Below, in pieces: positions 12,661 to 48,613 of a DNA stretch of 64,000 nt. Source of the DNA: Nilaparvata lugens (lineage: Eukaryota > Arthropoda > Insecta > Hemiptera > Delphacidae); the NCBI RefSeq assembly GCF_014356525.2, contig NC_052506.1, positions 10,089,172 to 10,153,171 on the forward strand, in the 5' to 3' direction. Position 1 is the first letter of the stretch; every line of letters starts with the position of its first letter. The notes beneath the pieces are model-generated. The model searched no databases and had not been told where the DNA came from. It saw nothing but the letters and a program-made list of their open reading frames with translations. A program made the position numbers and the translations under genes.

Positions 12661-12839
12661 TGGCCAACATTAGATTCACTGTGTTGATCTAATAGTTATC
12701 CTATCTTATCTTATAATGAGATATAAAATACCTCCAATTAATGTAAACCTATGGCCAGCATTAGATTCACTGTCTTGATCTAATAGTTATCCTATCTTAT
12801 TTTATAATGAGATATAAAATACCTCCAATTAATGTAAAG
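12661..12839. repeat. tandem duplication, two 91-bp copies
   Basis: TGGCCAACATTAGATTCACT at 12661 recurs at 12752 with few changes, each copy running to ACCTCCAATTAATGTAAA. Confidence 0.93.
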
Positions 12840-14363
12840 TTAACATTTCAAATGCTTGTAACATGTTTCTTTTTGAGAATAAAACTTTTTTACTCATTCT
12901 TTCATTCGTACATTCATAATGAGATATTATATAGCTTACACCGCAATAGACGTTTGCGAACGTAACATCTATGAATGAATGTAGGCCTACTGCGGCCACA
13001 TGAATTAACAGACAGCGAATCAGTCAATTTGAAGTGTATCGCAATGACGTGTAGCTAAAGGTGTCATGAAATTAACCAACGGCTCTTATTATCGCTTAAT
13101 ATCTCCTCATTCCATTATACAATTACACGATATTGAATTTATATGACTTGAAATTGCTACACCATTATCAATATCTAGTAACTAACAATATCTAGTGGAC
13201 TGATTTCTCAAAAATGTTTAAATAGATTTTAACAATATTTCAAGTCGTTTTATACACCACATCACCTTCACTACAATACAAAATATGACCAAATATTATA
13301 AATTGAAAATAATCATAATGAATATAAATGTTAGCCTACTAAAATTAAAAATTTGAGTCAACTGAATTCTATTCAGTTTATGGAGTCTTAAATTATACAG
13401 TATTAATAAATATACAGTATTTAATGGTGTTCGAACAATTTTTTTTATTTTTGGATCACATAGCTTCCTATAATGTCTATTCATACTAGAATATGATCTT
13501 ATTTTTTAGAATTTATAAATTTGTCTAGGCCTATATTATTAGATATTTAATTATTAAAGAGATAACAAAATTAGGTAGACTTATCGCTTAATATCAATGA
13601 TACTACAATTCATATTATCAGTTATAGAATTTCACTTGCAATGATAGACATTAACTAAATTCTAAACTTATATTCTAAAATTACAAACGAAAACACCAGT
13701 TTTTTTTCTTTCTCATTTAAAATGAAAACACCAGTGTTTAGCTTGGCGGATCCATAAGGAACAACTAAGAAACAAAAAATTACGAAATAGATTAGTCACT
13801 TAATAAGGAAACTCAAGCCTTAATAATAATGATTTCTACAAAATAAAAACTTCTACATTCGGTAAGAAAGTAGATCGTGGAAGATGCCAAGAAGAGCCTT
13901 CAATCGTCAGTTACCTGCGGAGGAATAATTCACATTCCTGAAATAAAAATCGATCTATTAGTTGAAATATTATTATTTATTTTTTTAATATATATAAATG
14001 ATATTTAATAATTATTTATAATAATAATAAAAAAGTTGAAATAATTACAAATTGATATGATATCAACCTCTCTAAAGATTGAATATTGACAACAGGGAGA
14101 CGAGTAAGAAGGCAATTGTAAGATATTGCTAAATACAAATTCTCATAGAACATGATCTTATGAACTTGTATCATTGTGCGAAATCTCAATGTGAGGACAA
14201 TGAAGTTAGTGATGGTTGAGGCTAAAAATTAGGTGTTTCTCAAAATACATAGAGCATTGTTATCAGATGTACCTGGAATTCTATATGAGATAGAGCACTG
14301 TACCTGGTCTCAGGTTGTAGAGCACAAAATTACGCCCAGTGGGATTTTGAACTATGCATTTGA
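12840..14363. other. no gene seen; AT-rich intergenic sequence downstream of mib1
   Basis: No supported gene. A short GAAAACACCAGTGTTTAGCT tract near 13723 has a relative at 23507. Otherwise unstructured. Confidence 0.5.
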
Positions 14364-14685
14364 AGGGTCGCCGTCTAGGTGTCACCCCGACTACTTGACA
14401 CCTGGTCATTTTGGCCATAGGCGACTACTTGTTCCCTCGTAAAAATATACCATTGCCGTCAAGTTGTTTCCCCGACTACTTGACACCTACTGGACCAAAA
14501 GTGCCAACCAGTCATGACCGTGAACGAACACTTGACACCTCGCACCCTCGCGACAAGGTTGTCACCTAGTTGTCACCTCCTTAGAAAGGAGACCAGTAGA
14601 CGGGGATGGCTCACGTCAACTTGTTCCCTAAAAACCGGTTTTAAAAGGGGACAAGTAGTCGGGGTGACACCTAGTCGCGTTCCCC
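14364..14685. mobile_element. GC-richer foldback with repeated CTACTTGACACC blocks
   Basis: The left GGTGTCACCCCGACTACTTG is mirrored by the right CAAGTAGTCGGGGTGACACC, with GGGTCGCC and CGCGTTCCC outside. CCGACTACTTGACACCT recurs at about 14387 and 14472 and CTTGACACCT again near 14530. Composition is unlike the surroundings. Class unknown. Confidence 0.7.
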
Positions 14686-14829
14686 ACTTGAATAATGACA
14701 ATCGGAGGATATAGTTGATTAAAAACTGGCAATAGGTAATCTAAATTGATTTTTTCTTAAAATTTTACTCATTTTTGAAAGATTGAAACTCTGTTATTAT
14801 TAAAGATAGTGAGTTCTGAATGATTTCAT

Positions 14830-14835
14830 TTTATT
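14830..14835 (-). terminator. candidate mib1 polyadenylation signal
   Basis: AATAAA on the minus strand, about 350 nt downstream of the mib1 stop. I noticed no other copy between it and the stop. Only a motif match: the hexamer is common in AT-rich DNA, and transcript ends are needed to confirm it. Confidence 0.35.
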
Positions 14836-15184
14836 CAGAATTTCATAATCTAGAAAAAAGGCGGAAGTGAAATTTTCTGCCTGATGACTGGATTTGGCAG
14901 AAATAGCTGAAAACTGGAAAATGAACCGAAAACAGAATTATAGTGATTTTTGTACACCATTCACTGGGAGTTTGTTATTCATTTTTCAAATTTTCCATTT
15001 TCATTTCGTTTTTGGGCCACTCTGGATCCAGCACAAGGAAATTTTGCTTGGAAAAATTGGTTATGGACTTTTCTTACGTATCCAAACAATATTAAAAAAA
15101 TCAGAGCTAAGATTCAAATTGCAAACCCACTCCCTTTTCCATGTCTATACCAAGGATAGTATATAGTACCTACCCGTATCAAGT

Positions 15185-38757
<23,573 letters not shown>

Positions 38758-39021
38758 CTAAAACAACAACACCACTATCAATTCAATTCAACACAAACAC
38801 ACAATACAAAACAAAAAATAACACAAGGATTATAAAACAGAAAACAAAAAATAACACAAGGATCGCCTTAGTATTCTATCTACCAATGTTTTCACATCAG
38901 TGTTAAATATGAAGGAAGAAATTATAATAATATGCATAGTTCATACAGAAATAGTCTATTCAATCACAGTGAATTGAGATTAATTCCCAGAGGAATGCAA
39001 AAATTACCCTCCCAAAGGCCC

Positions 39022-39390
39022 GGTTAGTCCAGGCAATGAATGCTCAAAAAAGGGTATAGAGGGAAAAGCTTGGAAGACAATTTTTGGGGTAATGAGGAGG
39101 TAAACATATCAAAAGTCCCCACCCCTACCCCCTGTGCTAAGGGAGTTGGGGTGGTTCAAAGGTACCATTTTTTGGTTTCTCGCATATAACTCAAAAATTA
39201 GGCATTTTACAGACATGACTATTCTATAAGATATTGAAGCTTACATAATTTCCTACAATATTGATCTAACAACTTTTTCTATATCTCTTTCCATTTTCGA
39301 GATATCCGCTCTAAAAGATGTGACATTTAAAAAAACACATTTTCCTTCGATTTTTTGCTATTATAACTTTTTTAATGTTTTCCTTATTAT
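39022..39390. mobile_element. half copy of the TAGTCCAGGCAATGAATGC foldback
   Basis: TAGTCCAGGCAATGAATGCT then CAAAAAAGGGTATAGAGGG, the CCCCACCCCTACCCCCTGTG block and GGTACCATTTTTTGGTTTCT match the reverse complement of 54880-55140. The second arm is missing. Confidence 0.75.
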
Positions 39391-39391
39391 A

Positions 39392-40000
39392 AATATCGGG
39401 GACCGAGCTTCGCTCTGGAGTACAGAAGCATAAAAAGTTTATTACGAAAGAAGAAATTATAATGACATTCATAACATTCGTACAGAAATGTTCTATCTAA
39501 TCACAGTAAATTGAGATTAATTCCCAGAGGAAAGCAAAAATTACTCTCACTAAGGCCCGGTTGCACAAAAGCCGGTTAAATTTTAATCCTGAATAATTTC
39601 ACGTGAACCAAATCAGAGAAGACCATTTCGGAAAGATGGTTCTACAGAAATTAATCAGTATTAAAAAATAACCCGCCATTTTTGCAACAGGCACTAAGTA
39701 CCTGATTGAATGATTACAAAAGTTCAACAGCTGAGTCATAATTTTGTCTCAGTTCCACACACATGCACTCGCTCACTCACTTCCATCATCAACAGACGAC
39801 GAAATTATCAGCTGTTTTTCCAAGGATGAATAAATCCTTTCAATGTTCTTCTGCGAGTTTCCCCAGGGATGAGACCAAGTACAATCGAATTTTTATATTA
39901 TAAACCTACTATGTTCTGAATTTCGTGAGAATCGTTGGAGCCGTTTTCGAGATCCGGTAAAATACAAACATCTAAACATATAAATAGAGTTTGAGAAAAA
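39392..40000 (+). mobile_element. probable non-autonomous element starting ATCGGGGACCGAGCTTCGCT
   Basis: Starts ATCGGGGACCGAGCTTCGCT. Near its end it has ATCGTTGGAGCCGTTTTCGA at 39931, a 20-mer also found at 60248. A Harbinger-like MITE is nested at 39554. Boundaries approximate. Confidence 0.45.
39554..39694. mobile_element. PIF/Harbinger-like MITE with TAA flanks
   Basis: Left end GGCCCGGTTGCACAAAAGCC, right end TTTTTGCAACAGGCAC, imperfect inverted repeats flanked on both sides by TAA. A TWA duplication and GGCCCGGTTGCAC ends are typical of Harbinger MITEs (family knowledge). Confidence 0.7.
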
Positions 40001-40309
40001 ATTAATATTTTGAGATTGCTTTAGATTTTGAATATTCTACTTTCTGATTCGATTGGGAAAAATATTTCATGATTATTTGCTTTATTGATAGCTTACATTT
40101 GTGATTTTCTGACCATTAGGAATTGAAAATGTTAGTGATTTGATTCGATCAATACTCTGGTTTCAAAATGTATCAATTTATGCTGCTTGAAATTCATTAG
40201 AAATGGGAGTGATTATTATGACAAGAAATATTTGAAATTTTTCAATTCAGCTACATTTTTCATAATCAATTTCTTCGTTCAATCCGACTTATTATCCTTT
40301 CAATTCCTA

Positions 40310-40460
40310 CTTATTCATTTATACATTGATGCATACAATATCATTCTCAACTATGAATGATTGGGGAAGGAACAACAGGCTTGAAGCCCAAAACTGTTCC
40401 TTTCCCAAATTTAGATAGAAATTGTTCAAAAATAGGTTATGTTTACACTTCATGATTTAC
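40310..40460 (-). mobile_element. SINE-like element
   Basis: Minus: AACATAACCTATTTTTGAAC, AAATTTGGGAAAGGAACAG, CTGTTGTTCCTTCCCC, then an AT-rich tail. Confidence 0.7.
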
Positions 40461-40854
40461 ACTTATGAGTGCATCGAAGGGTAGCTACTACATATTTTGT
40501 TTTGCAAAGCCATTTCATTTCCATATAATTTTTCATTAATATCAAATTGAAATTGGATGATGATGTGGAATCTGAAATGTGAAACGCCAGAATAACGGAA
40601 AATCTTTCATGATGAAGATATAATAATACATCTTCCAAGGCTATCAAGTTGAGCTCAACGTTTTCTGGTGTCAACTTTTAAAATTACTGTAACTTACTGC
40701 AGCTAATAATCTGTGGTAATCGATGTGCAATTTGCAATAAAAAATGACTACTGTATTTGGAGTAGCACCACTAGAAACTGCAGCTAAAATAATGAACTTC
40801 ATCAGTCACTCCGACTAATTTGTTGATATGTCGTCATTAATGGGTGAATATTAT

Positions 40855-41129
40855 CATAGAGAAACAATAGCGTAAGTAGATATCCCATGGTATAGGGCGT
40901 TTATGTCGCAACTTTTACTGTTATCCCAAGCCGATAGTTCACGTAGTTCTTTCCCTTGCAGCTGTGTGACACTGTTAGTCTCTCAAATTGTACCGTTCAT
41001 ACACTTTCATCCCAACAAAACAGTAAAAATTGACAATAATCGACAGTAATCGGCTTGAGATAACAGTAAAAGTTGCGACATAAATTCCCTATACCATGGG
41101 ATATCTACTTACGCTATTGTTTCTCTATG
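40855..41129. mobile_element. 275-bp palindromic MITE with 7-bp TSD, copy 2
   Basis: Same ends and length as 17257-17531. Flanked by ATATTAT at 40848-40854 and 41130-41136. Confidence 0.93.
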
Positions 41130-41804
41130 ATATTATTCACGTTGCCTATTGGCTGTAACATTAGCAATATGCGCTCCACGTCACAATCTCCTATTCTGAG
41201 ATCAAACGAGATGGATGATTACTTGCAATGCTCAATATTGTATCTTGGCAAATGATGAGATGAGATACGGTGCGCCCAAAGTGCGCCACGCCCTGTATGA
41301 TGTACATAAGTTCAACCAGCTCATAAAAGATACTCACGTGTAGGATAGAATGGGACAAAGTCATATGGAAGTTGATGAAACAAATTACACTTTGGGGACT
41401 GTGGAATGTTATGGGAGCGACTTGCACATTGTTCCCAGAATACCATATCTGCGCGCGAAATGTTGCTACAACTCTCTCAGGACCAACTTATCCTTTCAAC
41501 TTGACTCTCACTCGCTCTCTGCTCTCTTTCTTCTTGCTGCAGTTCATCCTTCTATTCCAGAGATAAGTCCAACTTGGACAACTTTGCACCAAGTTATATT
41601 GGATGCTGTACACTCTTTTCAATAGTCTCGTAACAAGATGGCACTACTTGCTCTACATGCATTATTCAGGCAGCTATACAACACGCTACTCCACATGTAT
41701 TATATCTTAACAGCTAAGTTTATATAAAGCGAAAAGCTTGATAAAGATCATTATTTCTGATTTCACGATATAATGATAACAATTAAACATCTTATAATTT
41801 ATTT

Positions 41805-41895
41805 ATCCATTTATTAGGTTAGCACAAACAATACAATGATCGGAAAAGAAAAAACAGTCTATTGCCCAAAACGTCTTCAATTTCCTAATTTAATT
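41805..41895 (-). mobile_element. SINE-like 3' fragment
   Basis: GGAAATTGAAGACGTTTTGG (minus) with a matching TTTTCTTTTCC arm and AATAAATGGATAAATAAAT tail. It abuts the LINE fragment at 41896. Confidence 0.55.
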
Positions 41896-42200
41896 CCTTC
41901 TTCTTCTTTTTCATACACTTTTGCAATTAAGCGTCGGGTTCCTTCAACCATTCTCTAAACTTTATACGATCCGTGCCATTCTGTTTACTTCATTCATTGT
42001 CTTTCCTCTCCCAGCAGCTATACTCTCTACATACTGATTCCATTGCAGTGGTGGTCGTCCCCCCTGCCTCGTTTTCCTTCCGGTCTTGCCTCCATAACCA
42101 GCCTTGCCTTTCGTTCATCACTCATCCGAGCTACATGGCCATACCATCCTAGGGTTTTTCGTTGAACAGTGGTAATCAGTTCCTCCTGTTTTAATGTTTC
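41896..42200 (-). mobile_element. LINE 3' fragment, second copy of the GAA-tailed family
   Basis: Encodes EELITTVQRKTLGWYGHVAR, then MSDERKARLVMEARPEGKRG, near-identical to 19184-19450. The tail is a short (GAA)n. The GRGRPPLQCN stretch is frame-shifted here. Severely 5'-truncated. Confidence 0.85.
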
Positions 42201-42352
42201 TCTGTAATTTAATTTCAAATTGTTCAAATATTATATACATGTTCTTCATTTTATTCTACTTCCTAATTCTTTCAGATTCTCCAGTTTAAGATACAGAAAG
42301 TGACTGAGCACTTGAATTATTTATTTATTTATGTATTCATTTTTATTGATAC

Positions 42353-42694
42353 CTTAGACCAGTTTTAGAATAGACACTCCCCATTGTATATTCATACAGA
42401 AAGTCGATGAAGCCAACATCTACTGCCATATCGCCCCATCGTGACGTCAGCATCGGATAGATAACTTTTCTGTAGAGTTTGTTTACATTGTTTTCCATAG
42501 CAGATTGTGTCTATTTCAGCGGGAGCGCAGCGGGAGTTTACCATTTTCATAAATAATTATTAACTTCCATCTGAAATAGACACAATCTAAAAGTTTTCTA
42601 TCCGATGCTGACGTCACGATGGGGCGATATGGCAGTAGATGTTGGCTTCAGAGGCTAGACTTCCCAGCGTGTCTATTCTATAACTGGTCTAAGG
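42353..42694. mobile_element. foldback MITE with CCTTAGACCAGTT ends
   Basis: CCTTAGACCAGTT and TAGAATAGACAC are mirrored by GTGTCTATTCTA and AACTGGTCTAAGG. The inner arms share AACATCTACTGCCATATCGC and CATCGTGACGTCAGCATCGG. Confidence 0.85.
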
Positions 42695-42900
42695 TTGATA
42701 TAATTGCAAATCATATGAATATGATCGGGTCAGAACAAAAGGCATGGCCCAAAACTATTCTGTTCCCAAATTTTGATATATAATAAGATGTCCATAAAAA
42801 TAGGTTATGTTCTTACTGTGGAGAGTTATTAAAAGCTCAAGTTCTATTAAAAAAATATATGAGCTGACAATTTTGAATTTAGAATTATGGAAGTTAACTA
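42695..42900 (-). mobile_element. SINE-like element
   Basis: Minus: AACATAACCTATTTTTATGG, TTTGGGAACAGAATAGTTTT, TTTTGTTCTGACCCGATCAT. Sister of 20440. The tail lies against the MITE at 42694. Confidence 0.65.
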
Positions 42901-42904
42901 AAAT

Positions 42905-44660
42905 GAAATTATGAATTACTTGGTGTACAGAGATTTAGTTTCCGTATTTCAAATATGATTTAGTTTTTGTACCGAACACTCTATAGTTTCTTCAAGTAAC
43001 GAGAGAGCGGTCATTCAATAATATATTTGCTTGTTCGATAATAATTCGAAAACAATCTCCCTTCTCTTGACAGAATTTCGTGCTCTACCAAAATTAATAA
43101 CATTAGACAGCTTTTCAATCACCACCTGCAGTATTGGACGAGTTCTTGGAATGGAAAATCTATAGTGTAAGTGGCATTCTATGGTTTTGTTCCTTTTCCA
43201 TATCTTTATTGAGATAATATTCCATCAAGTAATAGTAAAACAAAATAAACCCCCATGGAAACTTATAGATATGTCGATTACTCAATTCCTTTTTTATACT
43301 CTGTTCCTATTGATGGTGATTAACCATACAAACAAAGCACAATCCTCGACTTGGACAGTTGTTATCTCTCTTAGTAACAACGCTCAATTCATATCTTGTA
43401 AATATGCTATAATATTGATTGTTAATTTCACCTGCTCTAAAACATGGGTTTCCCATAATTGAGTAGGTTAATTTCCGAAAAATGCAATTTATTTATATTT
43501 GTAGTGAATTTTATATATAGTATTTTTGAATATAATGTACATTTTATTGATTGTTCATTTGTATATTAATGGAAATAAAGTTTATTTGTATTTGTAAATA
43601 TTGTGAAACATCTATAGAACAAATCCAAGATTATCTCCTTGTATAGAAAAGATGAAATTGACGATTATCCATCATTGAGGCTACACAATAATAGGTGTAA
43701 ATTATAAATTAGGTCATAAAAATTATATGATTATGTGGTAGAGTGTTAGGCATCGATTCAGAAAATATAAATTTCGACGTGTATTTGGATATGAAACATT
43801 TATTGATAATAGTTACTATTATGAGGGAGAACCTCTAGCATTCAATATTATATTTCTGGCTATAACATGACCACATGTCGCAAAATTCCAGAATAGAAAA
43901 ACTTGTCAGTGGGAGGTGAGCGATGAAAGTGAGCAGTCAGCGGGAGAGATAGCTTCTAAATTAAAAATATTAATCAATTCCACGTGGAAGACATCTTTCT
44001 AGTCCGAAATTTTAACTGACTTCTAATAAAGTACACAGATTGTAAATTACATTGCATTTTTTTCAATGCGGGTTGTCAAGTAGAAGGAACTATGAAAAGG
44101 ATTCAATGATGATTGAAACATAAAATACAAACAAGTTTTATCAAGATTTCTATGTATAATTCGATTACCCTACTGGGTATTAGATGGGATCCATGTTCAT
44201 CATATTAGAAAATCAATATCCTGTGTCATTCCAGACTGGTACATAACATTGCATTCATAGATGAATACAGATAATAATTTAATAAGTTCTTTTACTCAAC
44301 GGTTTACTGAAGAACTGTGAATAGAGTGGACGAATAAATCCCCCTTCCATAAAACACTCTGTAGAAGTGTTCTACACCAATCTATGCAACTGAGTGTCAC
44401 AAACATAGATCTCTGGTCTACAAAAATTAACAAAAAATGTGTACCAAAGGAGATGTTTCACATCTTCTGATTCATTCCAATCCAATCAGACGTCATTGAC
44501 TTTTACTGCATTATGCCTACATACATATGCTTTGTGAATTACCTACTTGATTCCCAATACATTCTAGGTACCTTGCTTGATTCCTATCTTATAGGTCCAC
44601 TTTGTTCCTATTGGTGGTAATTGATCATACAAGCAAACCCCAATCCGAGTATTGACTCCT
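42905..44660. other. giant mib1 intron segment, nothing recognised
   Basis: The plus frame 43181-43462 starts with a hydrophobic stretch (MVLFLFHIFIEIIFH) but has no homology I know and sits in low-GC DNA. No repeat boundaries identified. Confidence 0.4.
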
Positions 44661-44661
44661 A

Positions 44662-45012
44662 GGCCCGGTTTCCTATCTCGGGATTTAGCTAAGTTCTAGA
44701 CTTTAAACAGCTGGAGTCAGAAAATTGGCTTTTCGAAATGGGGCGTAGTCGCAGTTTTTATGATAATCTTTATTTTTCTTTTCTATAACTGAAAACGTTT
44801 TTCTTTGACAAAATGAAACATTCCTAAATAATTCAAAATAGCTAAAACTTTACACTATTTTCTCTCTACTTTACATTGTGTTCAATTTTCTAGTTTTTGG
44901 AAATTTAATTTAAACGTGGACTGTGACTACGCCCCGTTTCGATAAGCCAATTTTCTGACTCCAGCTGTTCAAAGTCTAGAACTTAGCGAAATCCCGAGCT
45001 GGAAACCGGCCC
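44662..45012. mobile_element. MITE with GGCCCGGTTTCC ends and 95-bp arms
   Basis: GGCCCGGTTTCCTATCTCGG, then AGTTCTAGACTTTAAACAGC and AGAAAATTGGCTTTTCGAAA, are mirrored at 44923-45012 to CCGAGCTGGAAACCGGCCC. TA-containing flanks. Harbinger-like by ends only. Confidence 0.8.
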
Positions 45013-45015
45013 TAA

Positions 45016-46042
45016 GCTACAACTCTGAATACTTATTTTTCTATACTACATATGAATTGTGATTTGTGGAATGTATATAGTACATAAATGGATCTATAGT
45101 CTATAGAAGGCCTATAGTCAAGGGAAAGACATATATCTTGAATCAGGAATTGAGAGACAACAGTGCTTATTCACTCAAAGTTTTTACCATCGAATATTCA
45201 TACTCAATACTGATTCAATCGATTCCTTTCATATTCGCAGTATGTTATCAAAGTTCATGAGGAGGCAATACATCTATCGACCTGCCGAGAGCAGATAAAC
45301 CCAAATACGCAAGTTCACTATTATGGGAGCTGGAAAATCCTTATCTTGGTTTTACATGAAGAGCACAACTCACACACGCGTTGGCCAGCTTCAAAAATTA
45401 CGTACTTCAAGTGTGACATATTGGAACAGCTGTACTAAATGTGATAGTGTAATGGATGTTCTGTTATTAGCGCTATGGTGGAGGCACGAGTGGAAAAAGA
45501 AGGCCCCTTGTTGAGTCAAGCCACCGCGACAGAGAGGCAACCGACAAAAACGACAGAGACGGAAATAATTTCGAAGAGTACGTGGGGGAAGCTATGCTAG
45601 GCTAGGAACCGAAATAGTGGCGGAAACCGAGACAGATTCAGGGAGGGAGACATGTCTCTCCACTCTCCAGTACTACAGAATTATTATAGCATACTACTAG
45701 AGTATGTGTACAGTTATACATGGTGGAGCACAGCTGGATGGAGCCGGGCCAAACTTCGGCTAAAAGTGTCGTCAACTTATTACCCACACCCACTGGTATT
45801 TATAGATATAAATTATTTTCTTCCTCTCCTACTCTATTCGTCATGCACACCACTCTCGGTTCCAAATAATTCATTTTATTTCACTTTCAATTGAAATACC
45901 ACCTAGAGACAGGACAATGTACTGCCTCGAACATAACCTATATTTAGACTAGTAAAACTGTCGTTGAATTCAAATCCTAGATAAACTTGGTCCTGAATTT
46001 AAAAAAAAGATGTTTTAATCATTTCAATCTACTAATCGAACA
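45016..46042. other. intron segment, nothing recognised
   Basis: Slightly GC-richer at 45480-45650 and 45720-45760. Short plus frames at 45323 and 45652 lack recognisable domains. Confidence 0.4.
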
Positions 46043-46154
46043 CTAGTGAGGTCCACGTTGGAGAAAGATAGGAGAAAAACGTTGCCGATCCTCTGTCCTG
46101 TCAATGCCTTCTATAGATGGTAGATGATACAGGTTTATATTTATTGATGTAATA

Positions 46155-46739
46155 TTAAGGTTGTTCGTTACACCTTTTTATTTTTATTTAAATTGGATAA
46201 TCTTTTTCAATATAATTGTCAAGATCATTATAAGAGAGAAAAAGTGGCAACTGAAATTTTCAAGTGGTCGTCTAATAAGCGACTTATGGGTTGTTGAAGT
46301 GCTAAACTCCGTTTTCTTTCAAGATCATAAACGGTTTCGAATTTTCCATTGGAGTTTTTTTTCAATACATTCAGTATATCATTGGCTTTGTTCTAATATG
46401 CGTTTTTTCGCGATGTATGCCAAAATGAACTAGTTATCGAATATACAAAAAATGTTACTTTTTTATCTATGAAGGATATGGGGAATAAAATGTTTTAGTT
46501 TGGAAAGGTACATTTTTTGAATTTTTAAAAAGAAGTTCTAATAATATAGTCGAAACCGTTCATGATCTGGAAAGAAAACGGAATCTGGAAAGTTAGCACT
46601 TTAACAACCCATAACTCGCTTATTAGACCACTTAAAAATTTCAGTTGCCACTTTTTCTCACTCTTATAAATGATTTTAACAATTATATTGAAAAAGATTA
46701 TCCAATTTAAATAATAAAAAGTGTAAGGAACAGCCTTAA
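46155..46739. mobile_element. TTAA-ended foldback, complete copy
   Basis: TTAAGGTTGTTCGTTACACC is mirrored by GTGTAAGGAACAGCCTTAA. Arms of about 190 bp include ATTGGATAATCTTTTTCAAT and CTCCGTTTTCTTTC. Confidence 0.85.
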
Positions 46740-46927
46740 CTGTTCATTCTCGTTTAAAATAATTAAGTATATTTTATTAAGCAAGAAATTGTATTTTTCA
46801 ATAATTTCATAATAAATTTTCATAACTAAGATGAAATATTTTGCTGATAAATTATCAATTCTACATTGTTAAAAGACGATCTGGCAACAGAGCAAAGCGA
46901 GAAAGAGATAGCGCTATCCGCTTTGTT

Positions 46928-47260
46928 TATTTATTTATTTATCACATTGTGTACAAATACTTAACATGAGGAAAGGCACAACAGGCTCATGCCCAAAACT
47001 GCCCCATTTCCAATTTATACTATACTGTCCAAATCAAAATGTTGGTTATGCCACTTTCACTTTTCAAAATACAATATTTACGCTCTTCAATACTCAGATA
47101 AACGAGCAAATTTTGAATCAAATAGATACTATAAGAGTCTAGAATCAAAAAATCTAGAACAGTAACTTAATAATTATTCAAAAAGTCTAAATTTTGAATG
47201 AAACTACAAAATTTTGATCTAAAAACTTCACACTTTAGAGAAAACCACAGCGGTTTATGT
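46928..47260 (-). mobile_element. SINE-like element with TTTGTT target duplication
   Basis: Flanked by TTTGTT at 46922-46927 and 47261-47266. The intact MITE at 15463 has a single TTTGTT there. Hairpin GGAAATGGGGCAG / CTGTTGTGCCTTTCC type, tail AATAAATAAATAAA. Confidence 0.78.
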
Positions 47261-47581
47261 TTTGTTGAATGATAGACAAGGATAGAAATACCAAATCAAA
47301 CAATGCCATTATAACGTGGACCTCACCAAAGATATTGGACTATGAAATATTAAACGTAGTAAACTGTAATATACTGATTTACTCATCTGGGTGAATTCTA
47401 AACTTGGAGAAGTGTGACAAATTATAGGTATAATTGAATAAGTCAAATTAAATAAAATATTTGAGAGGATTATCTTTCATTCATGAACTGTAGAGCTGTG
47501 ACAAGGCACTACATTTTCATGACACCTATCAGATTCTATCATTACTTTTGATGAGTGTGATTCAATTCAAAACAGTAGTAG

Positions 47582-47856
47582 CATAGAGAAGCAATAGCGT
47601 AAGTAGATATCCCATGGTATAGGGCGTTCATGTCGCAACTTTTACTGTTATCTCAAGCCGATTACTATTGATTATTGTCTATTTTTACTGTTTTGTTGGG
47701 GTGAGAGTGTATGAACGGCACAATATGAGAGACTACCAGTGTCACACAGCTTCACGAGAAAGAATTACAGGAACTATCGGCTTGAGATAACAGTAAAAGT
47801 TGCGACATAAACGCCCTATACCATGGGATATCTACTTACGCTATTGTTTCTCTATG
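47582..47856. mobile_element. 275-bp palindromic MITE with 7-bp TSD, copy 3
   Basis: Same ends and length as copies 1 and 2. Flanked by GTAGTAG at 47575-47581 and 47857-47863. Confidence 0.93.
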
Positions 47857-47863
47857 GTAGTAG

Positions 47864-48613
47864 TCATTAGCAATTCGTTTCTCCCCTTCCAGTACCGTCT
47901 TCCAACTGCCCAAGTGAATTAAAACCTTTTCAGTTATGGATCAATAAAACATAGGTGTGCATAATTTTTAAAATAGCTTTTTTTTGTGTATGAAGATTAC
48001 ACAATGTCGAATTATGGATAATAATTGGATACATAATTATGGATACATAATTGTTGAATTATGGTGTAGTGTGTATGGGAAATCATTTCTGAACTCGTGG
48101 AATATTCATGTACAAGGTTTTCGAGAAGGTTTCGATAGCAATAAGATTTTCTACTAAATATTCATAAATATTCGTGTTATCATTCATGACACCCACCGAT
48201 GAAGCTGATCAATATTATTTATTTATTTATTATTTCACGAAGGCGACTTTCTATATTGTTACTGTTGAAGAGTTATTTCCCCATATATTAGAATTAATGG
48301 AATAAAAACGTAATTTTATTCTTCAGTTTGAAAGTAGGCCTACAGACTAGTTCGAATCAATTATAATATTAAACTCAATATTCAATATTTAATTAGATTC
48401 ACAATGCAGTGGAAACAGTTCAAGAATAATTATTTTTAACTGCTATTAGAATTAGGAAGGTGTAGGCTAAGATTCTTTATCATCTTGTATTACGCACTAA
48501 CTGGATTCATTCTTGATTCTTTCTATTCCAATGTATGAATCGCAACTCTAGTAGAAACTAGAATAAAATATTTTTTATATTATGTGTTTCAGCAAGAAGT
48601 ACAATAAAGTATA
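47864..48613. other. intron segment, nothing recognised
   Basis: AT-rich with short direct repeats such as GGATACATAATT near 48030. No gene. Confidence 0.4.

Larger units (their letters stand above)
46043..47329. mobile_element. TATAGTGAGG MITE split by two later insertions
   Basis: Left end CTAGTGAGGTCCACGTTG, right end ATAACGTGGACCTCACCA. Interior blocks of the intact copy at 15463 reappear around two insertions at 46155 and 46928. Confidence 0.82.

Noticed and set aside
43181..43462. Plus-strand frame with a possible signal peptide
   Set aside because: Single small frame in AT-rich DNA without splice support or a recognisable domain.
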